Assembly (NCBI GenBank): GCA_949987705.1
Contig: OX465281.1
Coordinates: forward strand, 156,440,393 to 156,504,392
DNA: 64,000 nt
Origin: Thereva unica
Taxonomy: Eukaryota; Arthropoda; Insecta; Diptera; Therevidae
Direction of reading: 5' to 3'
The translations under genes and the position numbers were made by a program. Under the pieces are notes generated by a model, which worked only from the letters and a program-made list of their open reading frames with translations, was not told the origin of the DNA and searched no databases. This document shows positions 20,467 to 31,502 of this stretch, piece after piece. Every line of letters starts with the position of its first letter. Positions within the stretch are counted from its first letter, which is position 1.

Positions 20467-21609
20467 ATGCCTCTCACTGAACGAGAGAGGATTGAAATTT
20501 TGATTATGCGGGGCTACGGAGATCGAAAACGCTCTAATCAGGAGACTGCAAACCTATTTAATGAAACACATCCAGAACGTGCCATCCCGATAAACAAATC
20601 TACCGTCAAGCGAACAGTTGATCGGTTCGTAGAAACAGGTAAGTCCTTTAAATGGTTTTGCTGATTTGTTAGGTAAATGCTGCTTTTTTGCATTCAATAA
20701 ACAGGTTCTGTCACAGACAGGCCGAGACTCGGACGTCCGAGAACAGCTACAAATCCTGAAACATCACTGAATGTTCTCCTCAACTTCACCGAAGATTGTC
20801 ATAAGTCGACACGGAAAGTAGGTCAGGCAATGGGAATTAGCGATTGGTCCGTGCGAAAAATTTTAAAAACTAACAAGTATCATCCATACAAAATTTGCTT
20901 GGTACAAGAGTTGACGGACAACGATTTCGATCTGAGAGTCGAGTTTTGCGATGTCATGATGGATCGATATGATCAGAATCCAATGACATTTTTCTGGACC
21001 TGTTTTTCGGATGAGGCAAAATTTGAGCTAAATGGAAATATGAATCGACACAACAGCAGGTACTGGTCTAGTATAAATCCACACTGGATGAGAGATTCTC
21101 ACACACAATACCAGCAAAAAGTTAACGTTTGGGCTGGTATTGTTGCAAATCAGATTGTGGGACCATTCTTCTTTGAAGAGAATCTCACAGCTACGCGATA
21201 TATGAGAATGTTCCAAGAAGAAATTGTACCTGCAATCCGAAATATCGTTGGAGATCAATTTGAGCTAGTTCAGTTCCAACAAGACGGGGCACCAGGACAT
21301 TTCGGACTGCAAGTACGTGCGTATCTGCATGAGACATTTCCCGGAAGATGGATTGGTCGGAGAGGAGCGATCGAATGGCCGCCACGATCGCCGGACCTGA
21401 CACCCCTCGATTTCTTTTATTGGGGTTTCTTGAAAAATCGCGTCTACGAAAGTAAGCCTGCAGACATTCATGATTTGAAAAACAGGATTCTGGTGGTCTC
21501 AAATTCCATAACGGCGGAAATGCTAGCACACGTTACAAACAATTTCTACCAACGGCTGGCTCATTGCCAAGCAGTGGAAGGTCAACAGTTTGAGCACCTG
21601 CTTACATAA
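20467..21609 (+). CDS. Tc1/mariner-like transposase, two exons, apparent DD36D
   Basis: Exons 20467-20638 and 20705-21609; the 66 bp intron has GTAAGT and CAG ends and preserves phase (VETG-SVTDRPRLGRPRT), giving 358 aa with no stop. The N-terminal 100 residues are helix-turn-helix-like (TERERIEILI...; STVKRTVDRFVETG; GRPRT before the second HTH). The catalytic core is D160 (CFSDEAKF), D251 (FQQDGAPGHF) and D288 (PPRSPDLTPLDFFYWG); the last two are separated by 36 residues. The protein cuts and joins at TA sites by recognising the terminal repeats. Related insect genes are usually annotated as Tc3-like transposase. The ATG is the first in frame and lies 13 nt after stop-rich sequence. It is plausibly active, since the catalytic residues and splice sites are intact. 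Confidence 0.92.
20639..20704 (+). other. Intron of the mariner-like transposase
   Basis: GTAAGTCC...AATAAACAG, 66 bp; removing it restores one reading frame. Confidence 0.85.
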
Positions 21610-21836
21610 GTGAGAGTGCGTCGAAGGTTTGGAGTCATTAAATACTGAGGGAGCGACGAACCTCGGGGTCCTTCAACGCTTCCACTTTAATAAACGGCCC
21701 TTTTCAGGGCCAAAATGATGTGTGAAATCCGACCTGGAACCTCCACGTGGTACACATCGGATAACGCTAATCCAGGAGGTGATGTCTGATCGTCTACTTG
21801 TCAGTAACCACACGTCAATACGTCGACAGTATTCAT

Positions 21837-22660
21837 TCGGGAATGCAGGGAAGCTTCGGATAAAAAAATTTTTAGACGAAAGTCTCATATTTTTTTCGGA
21901 GAATCATAATCCGTGAAAAAAAATGGGGGTTGCTATTTAGAATTTTAGAGTTACCCCCACCCCCTGCGAGGGGGTGAGTGCGTGGGGGTGAGTTTTGTGT
22001 TCAAACAATTCTACCCTCCAAGGTGAGCAACCTTTGCTACAAACTTTTTTCACGAAAACCTACCGTTCAGAAAATATCGAAACGGTGCCGGACTATTCCC
22101 CATCCCCAAAAATTCATTTTGGGGGTGCAGGGAAGCTTCGGATAAAAAAAATGTTAAAGCGAAAGTTTCATATTTTTCTTCGGAGAATCATAATCCGTGA
22201 AAAAAAAATGGGGGTTGCTATTTAAAAATTTAGAGTTACCCCCACCCCCTGCGAGGGGGTGAGTGGGTGGGGGTGAGTTTTGTGTTCAAACGAATCTACC
22301 CTCCAAGCTGAGCAACTTTTGCTACAAACTTTTTTCACGAAAACCTACCGTTTAGGAAATATCGAACCGGTGCCGGACTATTCCCCATCCCCAAAAATTC
22401 ATTTTGGGGGTGCAGGGAAGCTTCGGATAAAAAAAATGTTAAAGCGAAAGTTTCATATTTTTCTTCGGAGAATCATAATCCGTGAAAAAAAATGGGGGTT
22501 GCTATTTAAAAATTTGGAGTTACCCCCACCCCCTGCGAGGGGGTGAGTGGGTGGGGGTGAGTTTTGTGTTCAAACGAATCTACCCTCCAAGCTGAGCAAC
22601 TTTTGCTTCAAACTTTTTTCACGAAAACCTACCGTTTAGGAAATATCGAACCGGTGCCGG
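21837..22660 (-). repeat. Right terminal tandem array, inverted 284 bp unit
   Basis: About three copies in reverse orientation, the reverse complement of the left-array unit. The outermost copy is closest in sequence to the outermost left unit. Confidence 0.88.
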
Positions 22661-22677
22661 ACTTTTCTCTCACCCTG

Positions 22678-22696
22678 TATATATATATATATATAT

Positions 22697-22746
<50 letters not shown>
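22678..22746. repeat. (TA)n microsatellite, right side of the mariner-like insertion
   Basis: Mostly TA repeats, the continuation of the LTR tract into which the element inserted. Confidence 0.85.
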
Positions 22747-22751
<5 letters not shown>

Positions 22752-22808
22752 ATATATTGCTATGAAATGAGGGAAGACGGCAAAATTTAGTCCGACCCCA
22801 TTTCATAT

Positions 22809-22826
22809 TGGTGACCCCGACATTGG
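22809..22826 (+). other. Primer binding site, tRNA-Trp type
   Basis: TGGTGACCCCGACATTGG starts 3 nt after the LTR end. TGGTGACCCCGA is complementary to the 3' end of eukaryotic tRNA-Trp, the primer known for the CsRn1 clade. Confidence 0.8.
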
Positions 22827-23335
22827 AAGAACAAAGAAATTTTTCAAAAAAAAGAAAAAAAGAAGAATCAAAAATTTTTATGAAAGAAAATTTATCAAGA
22901 AAGAAGTTATGAAGAAAATTTTAAAAATTTTACGAAGAAAGGAAGAAGATTCAAGAAAGAAATCCATTTGGTGAAAAATTTTAAAAAAGAGGTTCATTTT
23001 TATGAGGAGATCAAGTATTTATTTTAATTAAATATTTTTCTTTAATTTTAAAATTTAAATTGTACAGAATTTCTTACACAAAAGAAAAGAACATTACACT
23101 TACATAATTTAGTAGTGGGGAAAATTCAATTTATTTCCTTTTGCAAATTTTTTTTTTTCAGGAAGTGAGAACTTGAATAAAATTTTCCGGAATTTATTTA
23201 AGTTTGAGTGTTAATCGACTCTTTCCGCGAACGTCCACGGTGTTATTTTAAAGTATCGCGAAGTTTTTAAGTAAAGTCGAAATTTTATTGAACTTCTTTT
23301 TACGTGAGTTTTATTTAAAAAAATTGTGATTAATA
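22827..23335 (+). other. Leader of the CsRn1-like element
   Basis: A-rich, no ORF, consistent with a 5' UTR between PBS and gag. Confidence 0.6.
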
Positions 23336-24110
23336 TGAGTGTCCAAGGTGGTGATAGTGAGAGAATGCACGTTGATAGTGAGAATATCAGTGCATCGGCT
23401 GTTAAGCTACCAACTTTCTGGTCTCCATGCCCAGAAGCATGGTTTATTTTAACAGAAAGCCAATTTAACTCGAAAGAATTAGACTGGATGAGACTAAATT
23501 CGAACATGTGATACAAGCTCTTCTTTAAAAATCATAATGAATGTATTGGACTTCATTCAAAACCCACCATCGGAGAATAAATACCAAGCATTAAAAACAA
23601 CATTAATTCAAAGATTTACAGAGTCTGAAGAGAAAAAGTTGGAACAATTATTATGCAATTCTGAGATGGGAGATCGAAAACCATCGGAATTTTATAGATC
23701 AATGGAGATACTTGCGGGAACATCTTCGAATTTAGGAAAGGACCTGATTAGAAAACTTTGGATGCGAAAATTACCGCCTAGTATTAACATCGCATTGATG
23801 TCCTCTGGCAAACAAAACATTCAAGATATTCTAATGTTAGCAGATAAAATTTTCGAATGTTCCAGATTTCAGTATTTTTCATCCATCAATGATTGTTCTT
23901 CAAATCCTTTTGTAAACCAAAAATGTATTAATATAAATAACATTGATTATGCTAAGAAGGTTAATGATTTAGAAATAAAATCGAAATTTAACAGATTTAA
24001 TTAAGAAACTTACATTTAATAGGAATAATGAGTTTCATCATAGGTCAAGGTCTAGAAGTAGAAGCCGTGATAGATCTAAATACAATAATAATAATAATAA
24101 ACCATTTTGT
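23336..24110 (+). pseudogene. gag: gag of the CsRn1-like element
   Basis: An ATG at 23336 opens MSVQGGDSER...VKLPTFWSPCPEAWFILTE, matching the N-terminal capsid of CsRn1-type Gag. One frameshift near 23470 (LDETKFEHVIQALL continues in another frame) and stops near 23525 lead to a second frame 23537-24004 (VLDFIQNPPSENKYQAL...). A further shift near 24004 leads to a short arginine/serine-rich tail. No complete zinc knuckle is readable. It is broken. Confidence 0.75.
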
Positions 24111-24235
24111 TGGGTTCATTTAAATTCGGCGACAAAGCTAAAAGATGTATTAAACCTTGCAACTATAATAATCAAAAAAACTAAATATCCCTTCAGCGTG
24201 TTTTAAAAATAATACTCCAAAAAAATCTAATAGAC

Positions 24236-24640
24236 TTTTTATTTACGATAAAGAAAATAAACGTAAATTTTTAATTGATACAGGAGCTGAATTATCAGTA
24301 ATACCGAATTCATATTGTGGCAAATGTAAGAGAAATCCAAATTTAATTCTTACGGCAGCTAACGGATCAATTATCCATACTTACGGAACAAAACTTCTTA
24401 AGATAGACTTTGGATTAAGACGAGATTTAACTTTTCCGTTCATTATAGCAAGCGTCGACAAACCTATTATTGGCGCAGATTTTCTTTCTGGATTCAATTT
24501 GTTGGTTGATCTTAAAAATAAGAGAATAATAGATGGTAACACCGAGTTAACAGTTAATGGAATCATGATTAAACAGATTCTCCTTCACCCAGGCATTGTT
24601 CCTTTGATAGTGAATATGGTAATGTTTTATCTAGATTTCC
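24236..24640 (+). pseudogene. Protease domain of the CsRn1-like element
   Basis: The frame gives FLIDTGAELSVIP (catalytic D-T-G) and, further on, PIIGADFL, the retropepsin order. Short disruptions separate it from gag and from RT. Confidence 0.75.
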
Positions 24641-24688
24641 CTCACTAACTCAACTCCACGCTATGATTTACCTGCACGACATAATATA

Positions 24689-25417
24689 GTGCATACTATT
24701 ACCACTAAGGGTCAACTACCATTTTCAAGACCTAGAAGACTCGACACTAATAAATTTAAAATCGCTAAATTAGAATTCGAGCACATGGTAAAATTAGGCT
24801 TATGCAGAACATCTTCATCATCAGTCTCATCAGCACTACACATGGTTCCAAAGAAAGATTCCACTGATTGGCGACCATGCGGAGATTACCGGAGACTAAA
24901 CTCAATAACAATTCCAGACAGATACCCGATTCCTCACATTCAAAATTTTACGTTAAATTTGAATGGTTGTACCATATTTTCGAAGATTGATTTAGTGAGA
25001 GCTTACCATCACATACCTATGGCAGAGGAAGATATCTATACGACAGCGATAACTACACCTTTCGGTTTATTCGAATTTACTCGAATGCCCTTTGGACTTA
25101 GAAATGCTGCTCAAACTTTCCAACGATTTATGGATAGAGTTTTATCTGGTTTGGAATTCGTTTTTGTCTACATTGATGATATATTGGTTGCAAGCAAAAA
25201 TAAGGAGGAACACAAGAAACACTTAGAGCAGGTTTTCGGCCGTTTAGAAGAATACGGAATAAATATTAACCCAGGGAAATGTCTTTTTGGTGTACATGAA
25301 ATTGAATTTTTAAGTCACAAAATTACGAAGGACGGGATTCTTCCTTCTGAAAATAGAATTAAATTCATCCAGGATTCCCTTCACCTACTTCCATTTAGCA
25401 GATTCAACAATTCATAG
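24689..25417 (+). pseudogene. pol: Reverse transcriptase domain of the CsRn1-like element
   Basis: 242 codons with [11 protein letters not shown] (61-71), [15 protein letters not shown] (97-111), [27 protein letters not shown] and the catalytic YIDD at 161-164, then [15 protein letters not shown] frameshift at the connection (about 25395) separates it from the RNase H region. RT motifs are intact but the polyprotein is not. Confidence 0.88.
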
Positions 25418-25985
25418 GAATGGTAAATTACTTTCACATATTCATTCCACGATTAGCAGAGTTGTTAAGCCCCATTCATATACATTTAGTTAGGGAGCTT
25501 AAAAACCTAAGAGTTTAAAAAATTTTTGACTGGACGGAAGAATGCGAAGACGCGTTCGTCAAAGTGAAGAAGGCTTTTATTTCGGCAACGTTATTAGTGC
25601 ATCCAGCGGAGAATCCTACTTTGAAGTTGACGGTTGATGCATCAAACATTGCGATTGGAGCAATGTTGGAACAAATTAACAACAATGAAAGCGAACCTTT
25701 AGCGTTTTATTCCAGAAAATTAAACAATGCATAAATTAAGTATTCTACATTGATAGAGAGCTTTTGGCAATGTACTCAACTCAAGTATTAAACACTTTAG
25801 ACATTTTTTGGAAGGTCGTGAATTTACAGTATTCACGGATCACAAACCTTTAACATCCGCAATTTGGACCAAAGCGGAGAGAAGTCCAAGACAAGCAAGA
25901 CAATTAGACTATGTTACCCAATTCACCTCCGATATAAGATACATCAAGGAGAATCAAATGTAGTAGCTGATACTTTATCACGGGT
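25400..25985 (+). pseudogene. pol: RNase H region of the CsRn1-like element
   Basis: Recognisable pieces in shifting frames: [63 protein letters not shown] and SNVVADTLSRV. Stops occur near 25517 and 25733 and frames change near 25800-25864. Clearly non-functional. Confidence 0.8.
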
Positions 25986-27249
25986 AACCGTAGAAAATAG
26001 CAATTGTGACGAGGTTAGCGAAAAACAAATAGATTTAAGTATTATCGCAGAAGCGCAAAAGGATGATACAGAGTTAAAACAGTTGATTGAAAACCCAAAT
26101 AAAAGTTCGAAATTCATTTTAGTGGAAATAGATGTACCGTTCTTAGAAAGTAAAATCTGGTTAGAGTGTTCCACTAGTAGAGATCGTCCATTCGTACCAG
26201 AGATATTACGAAGAAGCATATTTGACAAAATCCATAACTTATCACATCCAGGAATACGAGGTACAAGGAAATTAATTACAAGAAGATATTTTTGGCCTAG
26301 ATGAATACTGATATTAATTTATGGCGAAGTCATGTATTACGTGTCAAAAAGCGAAATTCACAGACATACAAAATCTCCGATACAAAAATTCCAGATACCT
26401 ATGGGAAGGTTTGAACACATCCATGTTGATTTGTAGGCCCATTGCATCCGGTGGAAGGATTCATATACTTGTTAACCGTAGTGGATCGATTCACCAGGTG
26501 GCCGGAAGTATACCCACTAAAGAGTATCACAGCCAGCATAGTAGTCAAGACATTGTATGAGCAATATTTTCCGAGATTTGGGATTCCATTGACAGTTACT
26601 ACGGACCAAGGAGGGCAATTTGAAGGAAAACTTTTTGAGGAATTTTCAAAATTATTAGGAACCCATAGGATTCGAACAACAGCGTATCACCCACAATCAA
26701 ACGGAATGGTGGAAAGGCTACACAAACAGTTAAAAGCATCTCTTAGAGCTAAAATGTCTAATCCGAATTGGTTGTTGCACATCCCAGCTATATTACTAGG
26801 TTTAAGAACAACAGTTAAGGAGGATCTTAAGTAGTCCGGCTGAATTAGTTTATGGTCAAACACTACGTATCCCCGGAGAATTCTTTGTGAGGGATCCACA
26901 CCAAGTATCAGATCCAACAGACCTAGTAGAACAATTACGAGATCACATGAGGAACATCGTTCCAACAGATTCTCGGGATCAAAGAAGAAATTTCTATGTT
27001 CCAAAAGACTTAGAAGATTGCGAATTCGTGTTTTTGAGGACAGATAGAGGTAGGGGATCCTTGCAGGATCCTTATGAAGGTCCTTTTAAAGTTATTGAGA
27101 GAAGTAAAAAAGTTTTCACGATTGACGTCAACGGAAAAATAATGGTAGTATCAATTGATAGATTAAAACCCGCCTTTATTGAAAAAAAGGAAGACACTGA
27201 AAAACCAGTAACTAGAAGTTCAAAGAAAAAAGTTTCATTTCGGTTATAA
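25980..27249 (+). pseudogene. pol: Integrase region of the CsRn1-like element
   Basis: Three frames: 25864-26304 (zinc finger HNLSHPGIRGTRKLITRRYFWP), 26321-26834 (continuing CITCQKAKF, then TVVDRFTRWPE, TDQGGQFEG, HPQSNGMVERLHKQLKASL) and 26887-27249 (DCEFVFLRTDRGRGSLQDPYEGPFKV, ending in a basic tail). The catalytic D, D, E positions are recognisable, but stops near 26302 and 26832 break the ORF. Confidence 0.82.
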
Positions 27250-27334
27250 AATTAAAAAATTTTTTTTTTTCGTTTTATTTGAGTAATTAAATATTAAAAT
27301 AAAGTATGATAGTACATTCATGGACGCTCGCGCT

Positions 27335-27347
27335 GAAGGGGGAGTTA
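27335..27347 (+). other. Polypurine tract
   Basis: GAAGGGGGAGTTA lies immediately before the 3' LTR start TGTAGCAG, the expected site of plus-strand priming. Confidence 0.65.
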
Positions 27348-27812
27348 TGTAGCAGTCGCTACTTGTATATACGTTTTTCGTTGTAATAAGTTTTATTCAA
27401 GTATCCACTCAGTTTCTGTTCTAATAATTTTAAGTACAGTGTTTTTGGTTACGTCACAATTTGGATTCTCACTACTACTATGAAATACACTTGGGGAATT
27501 TGGATTGTCATATCACGTATGTATACACTGTACACAGAATCAATTTTAAAAACATAGCCACACAAATATTGTGATATTAAAAATTATTTTGAATATTTGT
27601 GAGAGTATTAGTTAGGAGCTTATTCAAAAAGGAAGTCTCCTATAATAAGTAAATAAAAAAACCGTTATGTAATTTTTTAATGTGACATAATAAAAAATAT
27701 AAAAAACTTAAACTATTAAATATAATAATAAATAAATATTAAATAAATATTTTAAATAAAAGAGTAACAAAAAAATAAAAGATGTGAAGTAATAGTTTTT
27801 ATTGGCAATATA

Positions 27813-27898
<86 letters not shown>

Positions 27899-28137
27899 TA
27901 CAGTGAGCATCAATATAAAGTTAACACAAAAGGCTCAACAACAAAAATACACTAAAAAATCCACGTTTTTACCTCCTCAAAAAAATCGGAGGAGGCTACA
28001 CGACCCCTTAAAATCTTCGTAACAGTCTCTACTACAATTAAAAAATAATTTAAAAATTCGCATTTGCCTCTAAGGGGGTCCTGGAGGCTCCCTAAAAGGC
28101 TCAAAATAAAAAAGGGGTAACTTTATATTGATGCTCA

Positions 28138-28221
<84 letters not shown>

Positions 28222-28275
28222 ATATATTGCTATGAAATGAGGGAAGACGGCAAAATTTAGTCCGACCCCATTTCA
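27348..28275 (+). repeat. 3' LTR, split by a TA MITE
   Basis: Begins TGTAGCAGTCGC, ends CCCCATTTCA. It contains a long (TA)n tract (about 27808-27900 and 28141-28216) around the MITE insertion. Confidence 0.85.
27901..28140. mobile_element. Tc1/mariner-type MITE
   Basis: 240 bp between TA dinucleotides. The terminal inverted repeat is CAGTGAGCATCAATATAAAG..., repeated in reverse complement at 28119-28140. No coding capacity. Its ends differ from those of the mariner-like element in the 5' LTR. Confidence 0.85.
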
Positions 28276-29132
28276 GTCGCCACAGACTCAACAAAAACTA
28301 TGACCAAACAAGAAAATAAATAACTCTTCTAAAAAGAAGCCTTTTTGGCAGATGGTACTTTGCAGTTCCAGCAATTACTCCTGCCATATCACGGCAAGAA
28401 GTAGCCAAGTACTTTGACTTGGCTGCTTCTTGCCTTAGCACAATATTTGGTCGCCTTGTAGAACCCATTTAGGAATACAAACAGGTCTTCTTTTTGCTTG
28501 CACATTGTGTGTCATGCATTAAACAATAAAAAAATGCAAAAAAACGTTTTTCGAAAAAATGGTGACTTGGTTTTTGACTTGACCTATTCAATTTTATGAT
28601 AAGGGATAATCCTAAACAGTTAAAACCTCCCTTCTTCATCCACTACACAATTAAATTCAACTCTGTCATAATTTGTCTTTCATACAAATTCAGCTCTTAC
28701 CATTATTTATGGCAACTTGCAATAAATTAATGACATTTTATAATAGAGCTTTTCACATGTCATTATTTGAGTCGTGTGAACAGCAATGCCATTAATTATG
28801 ACCAGAAATTGTGACCATTGTCATTTTTTGTCATTCGTGTAATGCGGCGGTTCTGTTTTCGTTTTAGGTGTCATTCTTGGAAGCAGGTGAATATCATAAA
28901 ATTTATTTTGTACAGCATTAACCATTGTTTATTTTCAGGTTCGTAGCTGCTTTTTTAGTTTAAGGAAAATTTGTAATTTGTATTTATAAGTTTAAATATT
29001 TAAGTATTCATAGTTTTAATTCATTTATGTAAAATTTTTATATAAAATTTTTAATATATTGTAATTTTTTATTTTCTGTCTTATATGTATATTTTCTCTC
29101 CATTCTTTTTATATAGGATTGTATTTTAGGTA
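28276..29132. other. Unassigned sequence beyond the LTR retrotransposon
   Basis: No ORF recognised. 28392-28433 is a hairpin with an 18 bp stem (GGCAAGAAGTAGCCAAGT against ACTTGGCTGCTTCTTGCC, one mismatch, 6 nt loop). The rest is AT-rich. The left boundary of the third gag remnant is not defined here. Confidence 0.5.
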
Positions 29133-30186
29133 TTATTTTGATGACTGTGGACTGAACAGGGTGTGAATTACGGCCTGAGAAATGATTTGGCGAGTAGGGG
29201 TGCCGCTTGTCTCCTCCCGCACGTCGTCGTTTCCCGAATGGGGTGTGGGTTCCTGTTGTCTTATTAGTCGTATTCTTGAAGGTTGGTTGTGGCTGATTGA
29301 GGCTTGTGGTGGTTCCCTGAACCTAACGAGTCCTTGGTTTTGCGAGTCCTGGTTTTGCAGGCGCGCTCTGTTGTTATATTTTCTGGAACGACCCTGGCTG
29401 ATATGATGGTTCGGTTTTCTGCAATACGCGCAAATAAGCAGGTTTACCTCCCTTTTTATAACTGGTTTCTGTGTAAAGGAGGGTATATGTATATCTACTC
29501 CTGTAACAAGTCTCCTTGCTGTGTCCTCTTTGTCCACAAACTTCGCAGGTTGGCACCACTCTGGGTACAGTGTGTGGTTGTGAAGTGGCGGGTATTCGTG
29601 CTGCGTGATCGTTGCTGGAGACTAGTTTTTTTAGATTCCCTTGAGTGCTGGTTTTAGCGATGATTTTCAATTGATCATCGCGTAAACGGTCTTGATAGGC
29701 GATGATTGCGTTTTGTTCATTCTCTTTCAGTAGAAAGCTGCGAGCATCGGCATCGACGTTGTCGCCTTGTGTTGCACTGTTGAGTTCGGCTAGAGTCTTT
29801 ATGACTCTTAGTCCGAAATCCTTTGTATCCTCTCGTGACGTCTGTTTTAGGCGCATCATCTCACTTTGAATTGTGAGGCGGGATTTTGATTCCCGAAACT
29901 GATTGAGGATGTCGGGTCGCAGAGATGACCATGTAGAGTACGTTTGGTACTTGAAGAGGTCATAGGCGACTCCGCTCACCTTGCTCCTTAGGACGTTTAA
30001 GAACAAGGTTTCGTCTATCGCTGTTCTACATACCGAGAACAGAGAATCGCAACATGAAATAAACTTGTGAACATCTTCCGGGTTTCCGTCGAAATCCGGG
30101 TTGATGCTTCTTATGTCTGCAATCGATAGTTTACAGACTGCCTCCGTAGGAGCTGAGTTCGATGGTGGTGGAGTGTCGTTCGGCAT
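29133..30186 (-). pseudogene. gag: gag remnant of a third gypsy-type LTR element
   Basis: The ATG at 30186 opens a 270-codon frame: a proline-rich N-terminus, capsid block NPDFDGNPEDVHKFISCCD, FLNVLRSKVSGVAYDLFKYQ, then the zinc knuckle CEVCGQRGHSKETC near residue 213-226. A frameshift near 29500-29537 leads to a second frame down to 29133 with a damaged second knuckle (CAYCRKPNHHISQG, last C lost). Layout and motifs parallel the gag at 12801-13569 plus 10013-10497, so the two elements are relatives. No protease, RT or integrase follows: downstream pol is missing. Confidence 0.8.
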
Positions 30187-30885
30187 TATAAGGCTGCCGT
30201 AGACTCTTCGCCGTGTTGCTCTAACAATATTTGGATTATATTAGGCTTGTCGTGTTTTCACTACAGGCGGAGAGAAGAAGAGAGAGGAAAAATCCGTTAA
30301 AAGGGATTTTCTTAGCGCTTAGCACGACTATTCCTGTTTGTTTTTTTTTTTTTGTAAGAAAAGAGGAACGAATTCAACACAAACAAAGACAGAAAAAAGA
30401 AAAAATTCGCATACAAGCCTTAAAACGATGTACGACGAACGATTTTAAATATTTATGACAAAGAATCTTATTAGGTTCGATATACTTATATATTGTATAA
30501 TGAAATTTTTTAAATATACAATATAATATAAATTTTTTGGTTTGAAAGTTAAAGGAAGCTCCAGTTTTATTTTAAATATAAGAAATTGTAGTTCTATTTA
30601 TTCAATGTATAGATATATAAGTATTTATATATTTTTTGATTATGGCATTGAAAATAAAAGAATGCTTATTGTTCTATTAAGTACTGGCTTACTTGATTTT
30701 GATCAATATATCTACAAATTCCTTGAAAGTTGCCCAATCCATAGTAGCGTCGTCTGGTCCCGCTGGTTCGTGATATTTTTGTACCTTAGTTGACAGGTTT
30801 TTGAATTCCCTCGTCGCAGCTCTCGTCCTTTTTAATTGTTGGTCCTTTGCGTCCATCTGAGTCCTGGGAGTTATCCTTCAATAAT
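30187..30885 (-). other. Leader of the third gypsy element
   Basis: No conserved ORF. It lies between gag and the PBS on the minus strand. Confidence 0.55.
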
Positions 30886-30901
30886 CCCACCGCTGCCACC
30901 A
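30886..30901 (-). other. Primer binding site of the third gypsy element
   Basis: TGGTGGCAGCGGTGGG on the minus strand, identical to the PBS at 15164-15179 but 6 nt rather than 2 nt from the LTR end. Confidence 0.75.
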
Positions 30902-30907
30902 GTCTTT

Positions 30908-31502
30908 TGTTGCAGAATCCTTGGTTCTGCACCAGGGACAAGGAGAGCTAGATCCCTCATAGATCACTTGTACCTTTTTGTGTATTCTTTATAAAAACAA
31001 AACGACTTTATTGGGTCAATCATTCTTTAAGTAATTTAAAAACAACTTTATTATGTGTAACTTTTTTTTTTAACTGCGATCTCTCCTTAACTTCAAAAAA
31101 CTTCATTAGCATCACTTTTTCTTTAGTAATTTAAAAATACAATTTTATTATCAGTAACTTTTTCTATAACTGTGATCTCTCCTTAACTTAAAAAAACTTC
31201 ATTAGGATCACTTTTTCTTTAGTAATTTAAAAATACAATTTAATTATCAGTAACTGCTTCTATAGCTGAGATCTCTCCTTAACTTCAAAAAACTTCATTA
31301 GGATCACTTTTTCTTTAGTAATTTAAAAATACAATTTTATTATCAGTAACTTCCTCTTTCAGCAATTTATCTCTTCACTTTAACTAATAATCCCCGGACT
31401 GCCTCGAACCTGTGTTAAGCCTGATATTTTTTAATTTTACATGGATAAAAATATTTTTGGTTTTTAATTTTTTAGGTGGGAATTTATGAATATATATACT
31501 TA
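30908..31502 (-). repeat. Partial LTR of the third gypsy element
   Basis: Minus-strand end CTGCAACA at 30908. It contains about 3.5 copies of a roughly 96 bp repeat (31020-31360; ATCTCTCCTTAACTTCAAAA, TTCATTAGGATCACTTTTTC). The LTR is cut by Helitron A at 31503; its 5' start is not identified. Confidence 0.6.

Larger units (their letters stand above)
18733..22677 (+). mobile_element. Tc1/mariner-like transposon with tandem-array inverted ends
   Basis: It starts CAGGGTGAGAGAAAAGTCC and ends with the exact reverse complement, flanked by TA on both sides, the Tc1/mariner target duplication. The left end holds about 4.5 tandem copies of a 284 bp unit (18748-20039) and the right end about 3 inverted copies (21837-22660). 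In between lie an intact spliced transposase (20467-21609) and an inverted fragment of a second transposase (20040-20220). Length 3945 bp. Confidence 0.88.
18239..22805 (+). repeat. 5' LTR, split by a mariner-like element
   Basis: LTR sequence is 18239-18732 and 22678-22805; the rest is insertion. It matches 27348-28275 almost base for base outside the insertions. A (TA)n tract is at the insertion point. Confidence 0.85.
18239..28275 (+). mobile_element. CsRn1-like Ty3/gypsy LTR retrotransposon, nested and frame-shifted
   Basis: Both LTRs start TGTAGCAG and end CCCCATTTCA. The element is flanked by ATCGC/GTCGC. The PBS matches the 3' end expected of tRNA-Trp, as in the CsRn1 clade. The order is gag, protease, RT, RNase H, integrase, PPT. 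The 5' LTR contains a 3.9 kb mariner-like element and the 3' LTR a 240 bp MITE. The shared LTR parts differ at only about six positions in roughly 460 bp, yet gag and pol carry many frameshifts and stops. Confidence 0.85.

Noticed and set aside
27816..28022. 68 aa ORF beginning MYIYIYIY
   Set aside because: It is a translation of a (TA)n microsatellite running into a MITE.
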